This document shows positions 1 through 9,165 of a stretch of DNA of 64,000 nucleotides, piece after piece. The stretch is from positions 158,960-222,959 of the forward strand of contig NZ_FNPZ01000001.1 of assembly GCF_900107435.1 (NCBI RefSeq), given 5' to 3'. The position numbers were made by a program, and so were the translations under genes. This stretch comes from Herbiconiux ginsengi. Its GTDB lineage: Bacteria > Actinomycetota > Actinomycetes > Actinomycetales > Microbacteriaceae. The notes under the pieces are model-generated. The model saw only the letters and a program-made list of their open reading frames with translations, ran no database searches and was not told the origin of the DNA. Position 1 is the first letter of the stretch; every line of letters begins with the position of its first letter.

Positions 1-597
1 TCGTGCTGCTATCTCCTCGAGGTCGACTGCTCCGTTGGCGATGTCGAGCACGGCCTGCACGAGCAGGTCGCGTTCGACGGACTTGATGCGCTCGTGCAGC
101 TCGTGCTCGGTGTCTCCCGGGTAGACGGGCACGGAGCGCTGCACGATGACCGGCCCGGTGTCGACGCCCTCGTCGATCACATGCACGGTGACGCCGGTGG
201 TGTCGACACCGGCTGCCAGGGCGTCGCGCACGGCGTGGGCGCCGGGGAACGCGGGCAGCAGGGCGGGATGCGTGTTGATGATTCGCGGGGTGAGAGCCGA
301 GACCACGGCGGGCGGCAGGATGCGCATGAACCCGGCGCACACCACGAGATCGGGCGACCAGCGTTCGATCTGCTCGAGAAGCTCGGCGCCCCAGGCCTCA
401 CGGGAGGCGAAAGAGGTGGGCACGACGGTGAAGGTCGAGATCTCGAACTCCTCGGCGTGCGCGAGCCCTGCGGCATCCGTATCGGAGCCGACCGCGATGA
501 CTCGGGCGGGATACTCGGCGTCGCTGGACGCTTCGAGGAGCGCCCGGAGATTGGAGCCTCCCCCGGAGATCAGGACCAGGAGGGAGAGCACCGTCAC
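1..597 (-). CDS. purN: Phosphoribosylglycinamide formyltransferase, C-terminal end cut by window edge
   Basis: Transfers a formyl group from 10-formyl-THF to GAR, third step of purine synthesis, cytosolic. The 199 visible codons begin LSLLVLISGGGSNLRALLEA, the phosphate-binding loop of GART enzymes, and contain the catalytic INTHPALLP segment (Asn and His) and the DEGVDTGP segment (catalytic Asp). The reading frame is still open at base 1, so only the last few residues are missing. The GTG start at 597 overlaps the stop of the upstream membrane-protein gene in a GTGA, implying translational coupling. In mycobacteria the same neighbour pair (PerM then PurN) is followed by purH. Identity is secure; the GTG is the only plausible start next to the conserved N-terminus. 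Confidence 0.95.
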   Translation of the reverse strand, partial: MTVLSLLVLISGGGSNLRALLEASSDAEYPARVIAVGSDTDAAGLAHAEEFEISTFTVVPTSFASREAWGAELLEQIERWSPDLVVCAGFMRILPPAVVSALTPRIINTHPALLPAFPGAHAVRDALAAGVDTTGVTVHVIDEGVDTGPVIVQRSVPVYPGDTEHELHERIKSVERDLLVQAVLDIANGAVDLEEIAAR

Positions 598-1880
598 AGT
601 CTATCGGCAGCGCCCGGGCCTCCTGTGCGGGCTCCGGCGAGCAGGCCCAGCAGCATCGAGGCGGTCAGCTCGACGAAGGCCCACACCCAGACCCAGCCCG
701 CATCCGGCCCGACCTCGGCCAGCCGCCCCGGCCCCGCCGCGCCGCCCGACCAGAGCGCGAGGAGGGCGAGGATGCTCGCACCGACGACGCCCCCGCCGAC
801 CGCGGTCAGCACGAGCCGCAGCGCCCGGGCACCGCCGGTTCGCGCGGTGCTCAGGCTGGGTCCGATTCGACCGTTCACGTTCGCGAGGAAGGCGGGCCGC
901 AGCACGGCCGCCGTGAGATAGCCGACCACGATCGGCACCAGCAGACCGGCGAATCCGAGTGCGGGCGTTCCGTGTGGCAGCGCCCCGAACACCGGCAGCG
1001 ACGGCACCAGCCCGATCTGGGTGCCGAGTGGAGACACGGCCGATCCGGCGCCGAGCGCGAATCCGGGGCCGACGAACCAGCTCGCCGTCCAGATGATGAG
1101 GTTCGGCAACAGGGCAAGTTGTGCCAGGGTGAGCGAGATGCCGCCGAGGAGGCCGGCTTGGAGGCTCTCGTAGAGTGAGACGATCGACGAGAAGCCGAAG
1201 ACCAGGATGAGCGCCATCGCCACCGCGGCGAGCCCCACAACGCCGGCAGCGGCGATGGTGCCGGCTCGGAGCACGAGGGCCACGAGTCCGCGGTCGCCCG
1301 GCGCGATGGCCGAGAGCCGGGTGCTCCAGCGGCGGCGGATGCCCGACGTCGCGCCGAATTCGACAGGAGCGACCCGGCGCGAGGTCCACGCGTAGCCGAT
1401 CGCGAGGCCGATGGCATAGACGAAGGCCGGGTAGAGCAGGCTCTGCGCCAGCGAAGGCACGGCAGCCGGATCGCGCACGCTGAGCGCGACGAGGCCTGCC
1501 AACACACCGAGGCTCACCACCCCGACGACGGCGCCGGTGACCGGATAGGGCGTGGCCGCCAAGCGTCTGCCCGACCGCGCGCCGAGCAGCACGGTCACGA
1601 GGGCGAATCCGAGGGGCGCGATGCCGACCTCGAACGGCACCTGCGCGCCGTCGAGCGCGAGTCGCAGCGCCAGGTCGGGGTCGATCGTGAAGAGCACGTC
1701 GACGCCGTTGCCGAGGAGCCACGCGTCGCCGGAAGCCCGCCAGAACACCAGCCAGTCGATCGCGAGGCCGAATTGCGTCGCCCAGAGGATGGTGAGCGGG
1801 ATGAGAGGGATGCCCACGCCGATTGCGACGACGATCACCGCGTCGAGGGCGGCGAGCAGAGCGGTGATTGGTCGATTCAT
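594..1880 (-). CDS. PerM-like / DUF6350 polytopic membrane protein
   Basis: A 428-residue integral membrane protein with roughly ten hydrophobic segments, rich in Ala, Leu, Gly and Val, and short charged loops. Position between the sucCD pair and purN matches Rv0955 (PerM) of Mycobacterium, a membrane protein needed for division under some conditions; that functional link is from the known family and synteny, not from a motif seen here. The ATG at 1880 lies 9 nt after a TAGGCT -10-like hexamer and has no clear ribosome site, so the transcript may be leaderless. The stop overlaps the purN GTG by 4 nt. Transport is an alternative role that cannot be excluded. Confidence 0.8.
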   Translation of the reverse strand: MNRPITALLAALDAVIVVAIGVGIPLIPLTILWATQFGLAIDWLVFWRASGDAWLLGNGVDVLFTIDPDLALRLALDGAQVPFEVGIAPLGFALVTVLLGARSGRRLAATPYPVTGAVVGVVSLGVLAGLVALSVRDPAAVPSLAQSLLYPAFVYAIGLAIGYAWTSRRVAPVEFGATSGIRRRWSTRLSAIAPGDRGLVALVLRAGTIAAAGVVGLAAVAMALILVFGFSSIVSLYESLQAGLLGGISLTLAQLALLPNLIIWTASWFVGPGFALGAGSAVSPLGTQIGLVPSLPVFGALPHGTPALGFAGLLVPIVVGYLTAAVLRPAFLANVNGRIGPSLSTARTGGARALRLVLTAVGGGVVGASILALLALWSGGAAGPGRLAEVGPDAGWVWVWAFVELTASMLLGLLAGARTGGPGAADRL

Positions 1881-1889
1881 GCGTGGCCG

Positions 1890-1895
1890 AGCCTA
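1890..1895 (-). promoter_or_regulatory. Candidate -10 (TAGGCT) for the PerM-like gene
   Basis: TAGGCT on the minus strand ends 9 nt before the ATG at 1880, fitting the TANNNT -10 of actinobacterial near-leaderless promoters. No convincing -35 was seen. Confidence 0.4.
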
Positions 1896-1955
1896 CCCGC
1901 CGGGTCGGCGCATCCGTCGACGGCGCGCTCGGTCTCGGCGAGCTCGCCGGTGGGG

Positions 1956-2468
1956 TCAGTGGAAGACGGCCTTGAGCAGGATGACGGCGACGCCGAGCAG
2001 ACCCGTGGCGAGGCCGCCGAGCAGGCAGAAGTACCAACGGCTACCCCGTTCGGCGAAGGCGAGGGTGCCGAGCACGAAGAGGATGACGACGCCCACGAAC
2101 AGGGCGAGCAGGTAGGCGAGGTCTTCGGAGAGGATGCCCGCGGCGCCGAGCGCGAGCACGAGGATCGGGATGATGGCCGCGATCAGGAGTCCGGCGGAGT
2201 GCCGCACGGCATTTCCGAGCGCCTCGCCGATCGGGATCTCGACGCCGCCGCGCTTGCCGTGGTGGGCGACGGTGGCGGCGAAGACGTGAGCGATCCAGAA
2301 CACGAAGCTGGTGCCGGCGACCACGACGAGGAGGTTGAAGTCGCTCTCGTCGTCGTCGGCGATCACGATCAGCGCGCTGACGATGATGGTTCCGTAGATC
2401 GACTCGGGCGTCACCAGCTCATGCCGCAGCCGCCGATACAGACTCTGTTCGCTGCGCACCTGCGTCAT
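1956..2468 (-). CDS. Small integral membrane protein of unknown function
   Basis: About 170 residues starting MTQVRSEQSLYRRLRHEL, followed by four hydrophobic segments (roughly residues 24-40, 46-64, 88-112 and 115-135) and one more at the C-terminus. I do not recognise a family with a known role. An upstream in-frame start 27 nt earlier exists, but the segment it adds is not protein-like and the ATG at 2468 immediately precedes a charged amphipathic stretch followed by the membrane domain. It sits between sucD and the PerM-like gene in the same direction, behind a strong hairpin that probably separates it from sucCD transcription. Confidence 0.7.
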   Translation of the reverse strand: MTQVRSEQSLYRRLRHELVTPESIYGTIIVSALIVIADDDESDFNLLVVVAGTSFVFWIAHVFAATVAHHGKRGGVEIPIGEALGNAVRHSAGLLIAAIIPILVLALGAAGILSEDLAYLLALFVGVVILFVLGTLAFAERGSRWYFCLLGGLATGLLGVAVILLKAVFH

Positions 2469-2502
2469 GCACTCATTGTGCCAGGGCGAGCGCACTGGTT
2501 CA

Positions 2503-2565
2503 GAAACGCAAACGTCGCGGCGACCGGGCCGCTCTATGACTCGGTTGCCGCGACGTTTGCGGTTC
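2503..2565. terminator. Long hairpin downstream of sucD
   Basis: Arms CGCAAACGTCGCGGC (2507-2521) and its exact reverse complement (2547-2561) form a perfect 15-bp stem. It continues outward three more pairs after one mismatch and inward by ACCG/CGGT, leaving a 15-nt loop. It follows the sucD stop at 2572 directly, so it is likely the sucCD terminator, though no T-run follows. It also fits the class of long intergenic inverted repeats seen elsewhere in this window. Confidence 0.65.
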
Positions 2566-2571
2566 TCGACG

Positions 2572-3474
2572 TTACAGCGCTGCGTAGACCTCGCGAAGGA
2601 GCGCTGCGGTCTCGCTCGGCGTCTTGCCCACGCGCACTCCGGCGGCCTCGAGGGCCTCCTTCTTGGCCTGGGCGGTTCCGGCCGAGCCGGAGACGATCGC
2701 TCCCGCGTGGCCCATCGTCTTGCCCTCAGGGGCGGTGAAGCCCGCGACGTAGCCGACGACCGGCTTGGTGACGTTGGCCTTGATGAAGTCGGCCGCGCGC
2801 TCCTCGGCGTCGCCGCCGATCTCGCCGATCATCACGATCGCCTTCGTCTCGGGGTCGGCCTCGAACGCGGCGAGCGCGTCGATGTGGGTGGTGCCGACGA
2901 TCGGGTCGCCGCCGATGCCGATGGCGGTCGAGAAGCCGAGGTCGCGCAGCTCGTACATCATCTGGTAGGTCAGCGTGCCCGACTTCGAGACGAGCCCGAT
3001 CGGGCCTTTACCGGTGATGTTCGCGGGGGTGATGCCCACGAGCGACTCACCGGGGCTGATGATGCCGGGGCAGTTCGGGCCGATGATGCGGGTCGCGTTG
3101 CCCTTCTGCTTCGCGTAGGCCCAGGCCTCGGCGGTGTCCTGCACCGGGATGCCCTCGGTGATCACGACGAGCAGCGGGATCTCGGCGTCGATGGCCTCGA
3201 TGATCGCGTCCTTCGAGAACGCGGGAGGCACGAACGCGATCGACACGTCGGCGCCGGTGGCCTCGATGGCTTCCTTGACCGTGCCGAACACGGGCAGCTC
3301 GATCGGGTTGCCGTCTTTGTCGGTGTGGCTGACCGTCGTGCCGGCCTTGCGGGCGTTCACGCCGCCGAGCACCTGGGTGCCGGCCTTCAGCATGAGGGCG
3401 GTGTGCTTGGTGCCCTCACCGCCCGTGATGCCCTGGACGATGACCTTGGAATCCTTGTTCAGAAAAATCGACAT
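2572..3474 (-). CDS. sucD: Succinyl-CoA ligase (ADP/GDP-forming) alpha subunit
   Basis: Binds CoA and carries the phosphohistidine that relays phosphate between succinyl-phosphate and ADP/GDP in the TCA cycle. The 300 residues match the family length. Visible signatures are the N-terminal Rossmann CoA-binding domain ([15 protein letters not shown], about residues 11-24), [12 protein letters not shown] (132-143) and the active-site loop GHAGAIVSG with His256. It follows sucC by 14 nt on the minus strand and both subunits would be made from one transcript ending at the hairpin at 2503-2565. Nothing appears altered relative to the family. Confidence 0.98.
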   Translation of the reverse strand: MSIFLNKDSKVIVQGITGGEGTKHTALMLKAGTQVLGGVNARKAGTTVSHTDKDGNPIELPVFGTVKEAIEATGADVSIAFVPPAFSKDAIIEAIDAEIPLLVVITEGIPVQDTAEAWAYAKQKGNATRIIGPNCPGIISPGESLVGITPANITGKGPIGLVSKSGTLTYQMMYELRDLGFSTAIGIGGDPIVGTTHIDALAAFEADPETKAIVMIGEIGGDAEERAADFIKANVTKPVVGYVAGFTAPEGKTMGHAGAIVSGSAGTAQAKKEALEAAGVRVGKTPSETAALLREVYAAL

Positions 3475-3488
3475 TCTTTGTCCTTTGC

Positions 3489-4658
3489 TTACTTCGCCGC
3501 TGCGGCGAGCTCGGCGGCCTTGTCGGCGCCGTCGTCCATCGTCAGAGCCAGGGTCACGAGGGGGTGCGCGGCCTGCTGCAGGATGGCGCGGCCCTCCTCC
3601 ACCTTGTTGCCGTCGAGCCGCACCACGAGGGGCTTGGTCGCGCTGTCGCCCAGCACCTCGAGGGCGCCGACGATGCCGTTCGCCACGGCGTCGCAGGCGG
3701 TGATGCCGCCGAAGACGTTCACGAAGACGCTCTTCACCTGCGGGTCGCCGAGGATCACGTCGAGTCCGGCGGCCATGACCGCGGCGGATGCTCCGCCGCC
3801 GATGTCGAGGAAGTTGGCCGGCTTCACGCCGCCGTGCTTCTCACCGGCGTAGGAGACCACGTCGAGGGTCGACATCACGAGGCCGGCGCCGTTGCCGATG
3901 ACACCCACCTCGCCGTCGAGCTTCACGTAGTTGAGGTCGTTCTTCTTCGCCTTGGCCTCGAGCGGGTCGGCTGCTTCGGCGTCTTCGAGCGCCTCGTGGT
4001 CGGGGTGACGGAATCCGGCGTTCTCGTCGAGCGAGACCTTGCCGTCGAGAGCGACGATGTCGCCCTCCTCGGTGAGCACGAGCGGGTTGACCTCGACGAG
4101 GGTCGCGTCCTCGCCCTTGTAGACCTCCCACAGCTTCACGAAGACCGGGGCGACCTTGTCGACCAGCTCGGCGGGGAATTTGGCGTCGACGGCGATCCGC
4201 TTCGCGATCTCGAGGTCGATGCCCGCGATCGGGTCGACCTCGATGCGGGCGAGGGCCTCGGGGCGCTCGACGGCGAGCTGCTCGATCTCCATGCCGCCTT
4301 CGTAGCTGGTGAGCGAGAGGTAGGAGCGGTTGGCGCGGTCCAGCAGCACCGAGAAGTAGAACTCCTCCGCGATCCGGGCGCCGCCGGCGACCATGACGCG
4401 CTTCACGACATGGCCCTTGATGTCCAGACCCAGGATGGCCTTGGCTGCTTCTTCGGCCGCCTCGGGGTCTTTGGCCACCTTCACGCCGCCGGCCTTGCCG
4501 CGTCCGCCCACCTTGACCTGGGCCTTCACCACGGTGACGCCGCCGAGCTGTTCGGCCGCCGCCCTGACCTCTTCGGGAGTGTCGGCGACGATGCCCGGCA
4601 GAACCGGCACCCCGTAGCGCTCGAACAGATCACGGGCTTGGTACTCGAATAGATCCAC
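3489..4658 (-). CDS. sucC: Succinyl-CoA ligase beta subunit
   Basis: ATP-grasp subunit that binds nucleotide and succinate and pairs with SucD. The GTG at 4658 opens [22 protein letters not shown], the standard N-terminus, and is preceded by GGAAG about 7 nt upstream; a longer reading from 4694 would add 12 residues absent from the family. From the GTG the protein is 389 residues, close to the usual 388. ATP-grasp features include the [16 protein letters not shown] loop near the N-terminus, and [18 protein letters not shown] and VNVFGGI in the CoA-ligase domain. First gene of the sucCD operon. Confidence 0.97.
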   Translation of the reverse strand: MDLFEYQARDLFERYGVPVLPGIVADTPEEVRAAAEQLGGVTVVKAQVKVGGRGKAGGVKVAKDPEAAEEAAKAILGLDIKGHVVKRVMVAGGARIAEEFYFSVLLDRANRSYLSLTSYEGGMEIEQLAVERPEALARIEVDPIAGIDLEIAKRIAVDAKFPAELVDKVAPVFVKLWEVYKGEDATLVEVNPLVLTEEGDIVALDGKVSLDENAGFRHPDHEALEDAEAADPLEAKAKKNDLNYVKLDGEVGVIGNGAGLVMSTLDVVSYAGEKHGGVKPANFLDIGGGASAAVMAAGLDVILGDPQVKSVFVNVFGGITACDAVANGIVGALEVLGDSATKPLVVRLDGNKVEEGRAILQQAAHPLVTLALTMDDGADKAAELAAAAK

Positions 4659-4879
4659 GCTGGTCTTCCAATCGATTTCTTCTCGTCGCCCCATGTGGAC
4701 GGGGCATGACTCAAGGCTCGACGAAGAGAAGGTTCCCCTTCATCGCTCCGGACACCACCTAGAACTCTACCCCCGCCACGAGGGCCGTCTTGTCCTCCCC
4801 GGATGCCCGGATCGGCACGACTGTGCACAGATCTCCGCCGGTCATGTCGCGCCGGATGCGCGCCGTTCACGCTGGATTC

Positions 4880-6733
4880 ATGAACCGAATCCCGCGCATC
4901 CTGATCGCCTTCTTCCTCAGTCTCATCACCGTCTCGCTCGCCCTCTCAGCAGGAGCGACAGCCTTCGCCGTGCAGGCCGTCGCGCACGGCCAGGGGGTGA
5001 TCTGGAAAGTCGATCACACGTCGTGGCTCGGCAACTACGAACTCGATGACGGCAACTTCGGCTACTGCATCGATGTGACGCGTCCGGCACCGCACGGCGC
5101 CGACTTCGACTACGTCGACGGCTCCGACGCCGGCTGGTTCTCGGCCGACGACTCGGCTCGGCTGGCCTTCATCTCGCGACGGTGGGGAGCACCCGGCGAT
5201 CCCTTGACGGCGGCTGCGGCCCAACTCGCGGTCTGGACCATCACGGGCCTCGCGGGTCACGACCAGGCGTACTTCGCGCAGCGCGCCAACGACGATGCCG
5301 ATCTGGTGATACAGGCAGCGAACCACATGCTGCAGGTCGCGAACGGCGGCGCGGGGGCGTCGCGCGGGGCCTCGGCGACAGCCGAGCTGGTGCTCGAGGG
5401 CTCCAAAGGCTCCGTGGTCTCCCAGCTGACGGCCGACTACCTCTCCGGCCCGGAGATCGTCACCCCCGGCTCCTTCGCAGGGCGGATGACGCTGCACGGT
5501 GCCACCTTCGACGGAGGCGGCACCACCGCCCTGGTCGGCAACGGGGTGGTCACACGAATCCATCCGGAGCAGTCGGGTGCCACCGAGCAGGTGTCGGTCG
5601 ACGTCGTCTACGACGATCTGCCGTTCGGGTCCGGCTTCCGTCTCGGCCGTAACACGGGCGACAGCCAGAACCTCCTCGTGACGCAACCGTTCCCCACGTC
5701 GGCGCGGGCGTCGGATGCGGAACGCGGGCCGACCGGGCTGCCGTTCGGCCCCCAGGTGCAGACCACCACGAGCAGCGCGATCGCAGAGCCTGGCGCAACC
5801 CTCACCGACACCCTCGAGCTCGGCGTGCACCCCGACTCGCCCACGGGAGACGAGTGGGGTGTGTACCGGGCGCCCGATGGATCGTTCGCGCCCATCCCGG
5901 TCGTGATCGAGAGCGTGCTGCTCGGGCCGTTCCCGGCACGGCCGGTGGAGAGCGATGCCGCGCCGGCCGATGCGCCCGTGGTCTGTACGGTCGAGTCCGT
6001 GGTGGAGACCGGGCCCGGCACCCTCGAGTCACCGCCGTGCGAGGTGCCCGAGGCGGGGTTCTACGTCTGGACCGATTCGATCGACCCCGCCCGCACCCCG
6101 TTCGAGAAGGGTGGTGACCGGTTGATGGCCTGGGCGTCGAAGTTCGGCGTCGCCTCGGAGACGACCGTCGTGCCGGCCTCTCCGCAGATCGCCACCGTCG
6201 CCTCAGCGGGTCAGATCTCCGACCATGGCTGCGTCAGCGACCGGCTGACCGTCGACGGCTTCCCCGAGGGCGCCGAGCCGATCACCGTCACCTCGACGCT
6301 GCTCGGCCCGTTGACCGATCGGCCCGCGGAGGGGTCGACGCCGAAGGGCTGGATCGACTTCCCGGTGGCGGGCACCGTCACCACTGCCATCGCGACGAAC
6401 GGCACCCACGAGACACCCTGCATCCCGGTCACAGCACCCGGCTTCTACTACTTCGTGTTCGAGTCGGCTGGCAGCGATCCGTCCGCTCGCGCGGATTCGC
6501 CCGCGCTCATACCGGCATTCTCCGACTCACGGGTGCACGAGTCGGAATCGGTGGCTGTGTCCGCGCCCACCACTCCCCCGGCCCCCGAGGCTTCGCCGAC
6601 ACCGCCCGTTTCGGCTCGACTGCCCCAGACCGGCGGAGGCGGAACTCCGACCGTGATGTCCACCGTGCTCGCGGTGTGCGCGGTCATCGCCGGGCTGGCG
6701 GGCCTCGGCCTCACCTCTCGGCGCTGGCGATGA
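4880..6733 (+). CDS. Cell-wall-anchored thioester-domain surface protein (LPXTG)
   Basis: A 617-residue exported protein. Residues 1-30 are a signal peptide (charged NRIPR, hydrophobic core, cut near AFA). Residues 40-150 resemble a bacterial thioester domain: FGYCID with Cys63 and AAQLAVW with Gln115 are the pair that forms an internal Cys-Gln thioester in TED adhesins. Residues 160-560 hold repeated beta-rich segments of the type ATLTDTLEL/VCTVES, resembling tandem Ig-like or isopeptide modules. After a Pro/Ala-rich spacer the C-terminus has LPQTG (581-585), a hydrophobic helix and RRWR, a sortase sorting signal. The ATG at 4880 starts the signal peptide. It stands alone, and no sortase gene is in the window. 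Role inferred: covalent attachment to a surface or host molecule. Confidence 0.8.
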   Translation: MNRIPRILIAFFLSLITVSLALSAGATAFAVQAVAHGQGVIWKVDHTSWLGNYELDDGNFGYCIDVTRPAPHGADFDYVDGSDAGWFSADDSARLAFISRRWGAPGDPLTAAAAQLAVWTITGLAGHDQAYFAQRANDDADLVIQAANHMLQVANGGAGASRGASATAELVLEGSKGSVVSQLTADYLSGPEIVTPGSFAGRMTLHGATFDGGGTTALVGNGVVTRIHPEQSGATEQVSVDVVYDDLPFGSGFRLGRNTGDSQNLLVTQPFPTSARASDAERGPTGLPFGPQVQTTTSSAIAEPGATLTDTLELGVHPDSPTGDEWGVYRAPDGSFAPIPVVIESVLLGPFPARPVESDAAPADAPVVCTVESVVETGPGTLESPPCEVPEAGFYVWTDSIDPARTPFEKGGDRLMAWASKFGVASETTVVPASPQIATVASAGQISDHGCVSDRLTVDGFPEGAEPITVTSTLLGPLTDRPAEGSTPKGWIDFPVAGTVTTAIATNGTHETPCIPVTAPGFYYFVFESAGSDPSARADSPALIPAFSDSRVHESESVAVSAPTTPPAPEASPTPPVSARLPQTGGGGTPTVMSTVLAVCAVIAGLAGLGLTSRRWR

Positions 6734-6741
6734 CGACCGGC

Positions 6742-9150
6742 TCAGATCTTCTCGATCGGCGCGATCTTGATCAAGAGCTTCTTCGGCCCGGCAGCTTCGA
6801 ACTGCACATGGGCGACGCGCTTGGCGCCTTCGCCGGTCACCTGGTTCACCCGTCCCTCACCGAAATCGGTGTGACGGATGCGGTCGCCCGGTTGGAGTTC
6901 GAGGTCACCGTTGTCGCGCACCTGCCCGGTGACCCGGTTGGCCCATTCGGTCTTCGGCCGGGGAGGGCCCGGCGGGATGCCGAGTCCCGAGTCGTTGCCC
7001 CAGCGGGAACCGCCACCGTAGCTCCCCCGACCGCGGTTGGCGTTCAGGGCCCGCGGTTCGGAACCGCCGCGAGAGGTGGCCATACCAGGCGACTGGATCC
7101 AGTCGATCAGCTCGGCCGGTATCTCCTGCAGATAGCGGCTCGGCATGGCCACCGCGGTCTCGCCGAACTGGGCGCGGGTCATCGCGAGCGACAGGAAGAG
7201 CCGTTTCTTCGCCCGGGTGATCCCCACGTAGAAGAGGCGCCGCTCCTCGGCCGGCCCCCCGGGCTCGCTCGCCGACATCCGGTGGGGCAGAAGGTCTTCC
7301 TCGACGCCGGTGAGGAAGACGGCTTCGTACTCCAGGCCCTTCGCCGTGTGCAGCGTCATCAACGAGACGGTGCCGCTGGAGTCGTCGAGATCGTCGACCG
7401 CGGCCACGAGGGAGACCTCGGTGAGGAAGTCGAGCAACGTGCCGTCGGGGTTGTTGCGGTTGAACTCCTTCGTCACGGCGAGCAGCTCCTCGACGTTCTC
7501 AGCGCGCGCCTCGTCTTGCGGGTCGCGGGTCGCCCGCAGGCTCTTCACGTAACCGCTCTGCTCCATCAGGAGCGCGAGCACCTCGCTCACCGGGGCTTCG
7601 CCGCCCGGGCGATCCGGCGTCACGAGTTCGGTGGCCTCGTCGAGCAGGGCGGCGAGCTGCAGAATCGCACCCGTCACCTTCGGGCCCAGCCCGAGCTCGG
7701 GGGCGCGGCGCATCGCCTCGCGGTAGCTCACGTTCTCGCGCTCGGCGAACGACGCCAACTGCGTCTCCGTCGCCGGCCCGATGCCGCGCTTCGGGGTGTT
7801 CAGGATGCGGCGCAGAGCCAGCCCGTCGAAGGGATTCGCCACCGAGGTGAGATAGGCCATGGCGTCTTTGATCTCGGCGCGTTCGTAGAACTTGGTGCCG
7901 CCCAGCACCCGATACGGCAGGGCGGAGCGGATGAAGATCTCCTCCAGCGCACGGGTCTGCGAGTTGGTGCGGTAGAACACGGCGATCTGGTTGTAGGCCA
8001 TTCCGCCCTCGCGCAGCTTGGCGATCTCGTCGGCTACGAACTGTGCCTCGTCATGACCGGAATATCCGGTGAAGCCGACGATCTTCTCGCCGTCGCCCAC
8101 CGCGGTCCAGAGCTTCTTGTCTTTGCGATCGAAGTTGTTCGAGATGACCGAGTTCGCTGCCGAGAGGATGTTCTGGGTCGATCGGTAGTTCTGCTCGAGC
8201 AGCACCACCCGCGCTCCGGGGAAGTCGCGCTCGAACTCGACGATGTTGCGGATGTCGGCGCCCCGGAAGGCGTAGATCGACTGGTCGGAGTCACCCACCA
8301 CGGTGAGCGAGGCGCCACCTCCGCCGAACGCGGGGATGCCCGCCAGTTCGTTCGACTCCGGCGGTTTGGTCAGTTCGCGGATGAGCGCGTACTGCGCATG
8401 ATTCGTGTCCTGATATTCGTCGACCAGGATGTGCCGGAAGCGCCGCTGATACTTCTCGGCCACCTGCGGGAACGCGCGGAAGAGGTAGACGGTCTGGCTG
8501 ATCAGGTCGTCGAAGTCGAAGGCGTTCGCATCGCGCAGCGCCCGCGAGTAGGCCCGGAAGATCTCGACGAACATCGCGTCGTTCGGGTCGGAGAAGTTCG
8601 CCTGTCGCGCGTAGCTCTCCACATCCGTCAGCTCGTTCTTGAGCTTGGAGATCTTGCCCGTGACCTGAGCCACCGTGAAGCCGAAGGTGTCGGCCTGCAG
8701 GTCTTTGATGATCCGCTTCACCAGGGCCCGCGAATCCTGCGAGTCGTAGATGGTGAAGCTCTTGGTGAAGCCGAAATTCTCGGCCTCGCGGCGGAGGATG
8801 CGCACGCAGGCGGAGTGGAAGGTGGAGATCCACATCCCCTCCGCCACCTGCCCGAGCAGCTGGCCGACGCGCTCCCGCATCTCGGCGGCCGCCTTGTTCG
8901 TGAAGGTGATGGCGAGGATCTGGCTCGGCCACGCCTCGCCGCCCTTGATCAGGCTCGCGATGCGGTGGGTGAGCACCCGGGTCTTGCCACTGCCCGCGCC
9001 GGCAACGATCAGCAGCGCAGAACCCCGGTAGACCACCGCTTCGCGCTGCTCGGGGTTCAGCCCTTCGAGCAACTCGTCGTCGGTGGCAGGCCCCGTGCCG
9101 CCGACCACGATCGGCGTGATGCGGGGAGTGGTTTCGGTGGTGTCGCTCAT
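6742..9150 (-). CDS. pcrA: UvrD/PcrA-type ATP-dependent DNA helicase
   Basis: Superfamily 1A 3'-5' helicase acting in repair, replication restart and removal of protein from DNA. At 802 residues it has LNPEQREAV (Q motif, about residue 31), Walker A AGAGSGKT (50-57), TFTNKAA, DEYQD (Walker B), VVGDSDQSIYAFRGA and, in the C-terminal half, LMTLHTAKGLEY and YVGITRAKKRL. The last 50 residues resemble the Tudor-like domain that contacts RNA polymerase. The ATG at 9150 has no Shine-Dalgarno and follows a TAAACT hexamer by 9 nt inside the preceding stop region, suggesting its own near-leaderless promoter although it follows the phosphodiesterase gene by only 12 nt. UvrD1 versus PcrA naming cannot be settled here. 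Confidence 0.96.
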   Translation of the reverse strand: MSDTTETTPRITPIVVGGTGPATDDELLEGLNPEQREAVVYRGSALLIVAGAGSGKTRVLTHRIASLIKGGEAWPSQILAITFTNKAAAEMRERVGQLLGQVAEGMWISTFHSACVRILRREAENFGFTKSFTIYDSQDSRALVKRIIKDLQADTFGFTVAQVTGKISKLKNELTDVESYARQANFSDPNDAMFVEIFRAYSRALRDANAFDFDDLISQTVYLFRAFPQVAEKYQRRFRHILVDEYQDTNHAQYALIRELTKPPESNELAGIPAFGGGGASLTVVGDSDQSIYAFRGADIRNIVEFERDFPGARVVLLEQNYRSTQNILSAANSVISNNFDRKDKKLWTAVGDGEKIVGFTGYSGHDEAQFVADEIAKLREGGMAYNQIAVFYRTNSQTRALEEIFIRSALPYRVLGGTKFYERAEIKDAMAYLTSVANPFDGLALRRILNTPKRGIGPATETQLASFAERENVSYREAMRRAPELGLGPKVTGAILQLAALLDEATELVTPDRPGGEAPVSEVLALLMEQSGYVKSLRATRDPQDEARAENVEELLAVTKEFNRNNPDGTLLDFLTEVSLVAAVDDLDDSSGTVSLMTLHTAKGLEYEAVFLTGVEEDLLPHRMSASEPGGPAEERRLFYVGITRAKKRLFLSLAMTRAQFGETAVAMPSRYLQEIPAELIDWIQSPGMATSRGGSEPRALNANRGRGSYGGGSRWGNDSGLGIPPGPPRPKTEWANRVTGQVRDNGDLELQPGDRIRHTDFGEGRVNQVTGEGAKRVAHVQFEAAGPKKLLIKIAPIEKI

Positions 9151-9159
9151 GCTGCACCA

Positions 9160-9165
9160 AGTTTA
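9160..9165 (-). promoter_or_regulatory. Candidate -10 (TAAACT) for pcrA
   Basis: TAAACT overlaps the TAA stop of the upstream phosphodiesterase gene and ends 9 nt before the pcrA ATG, which lacks a ribosome site. A -35 was not recognised. Confidence 0.4.
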
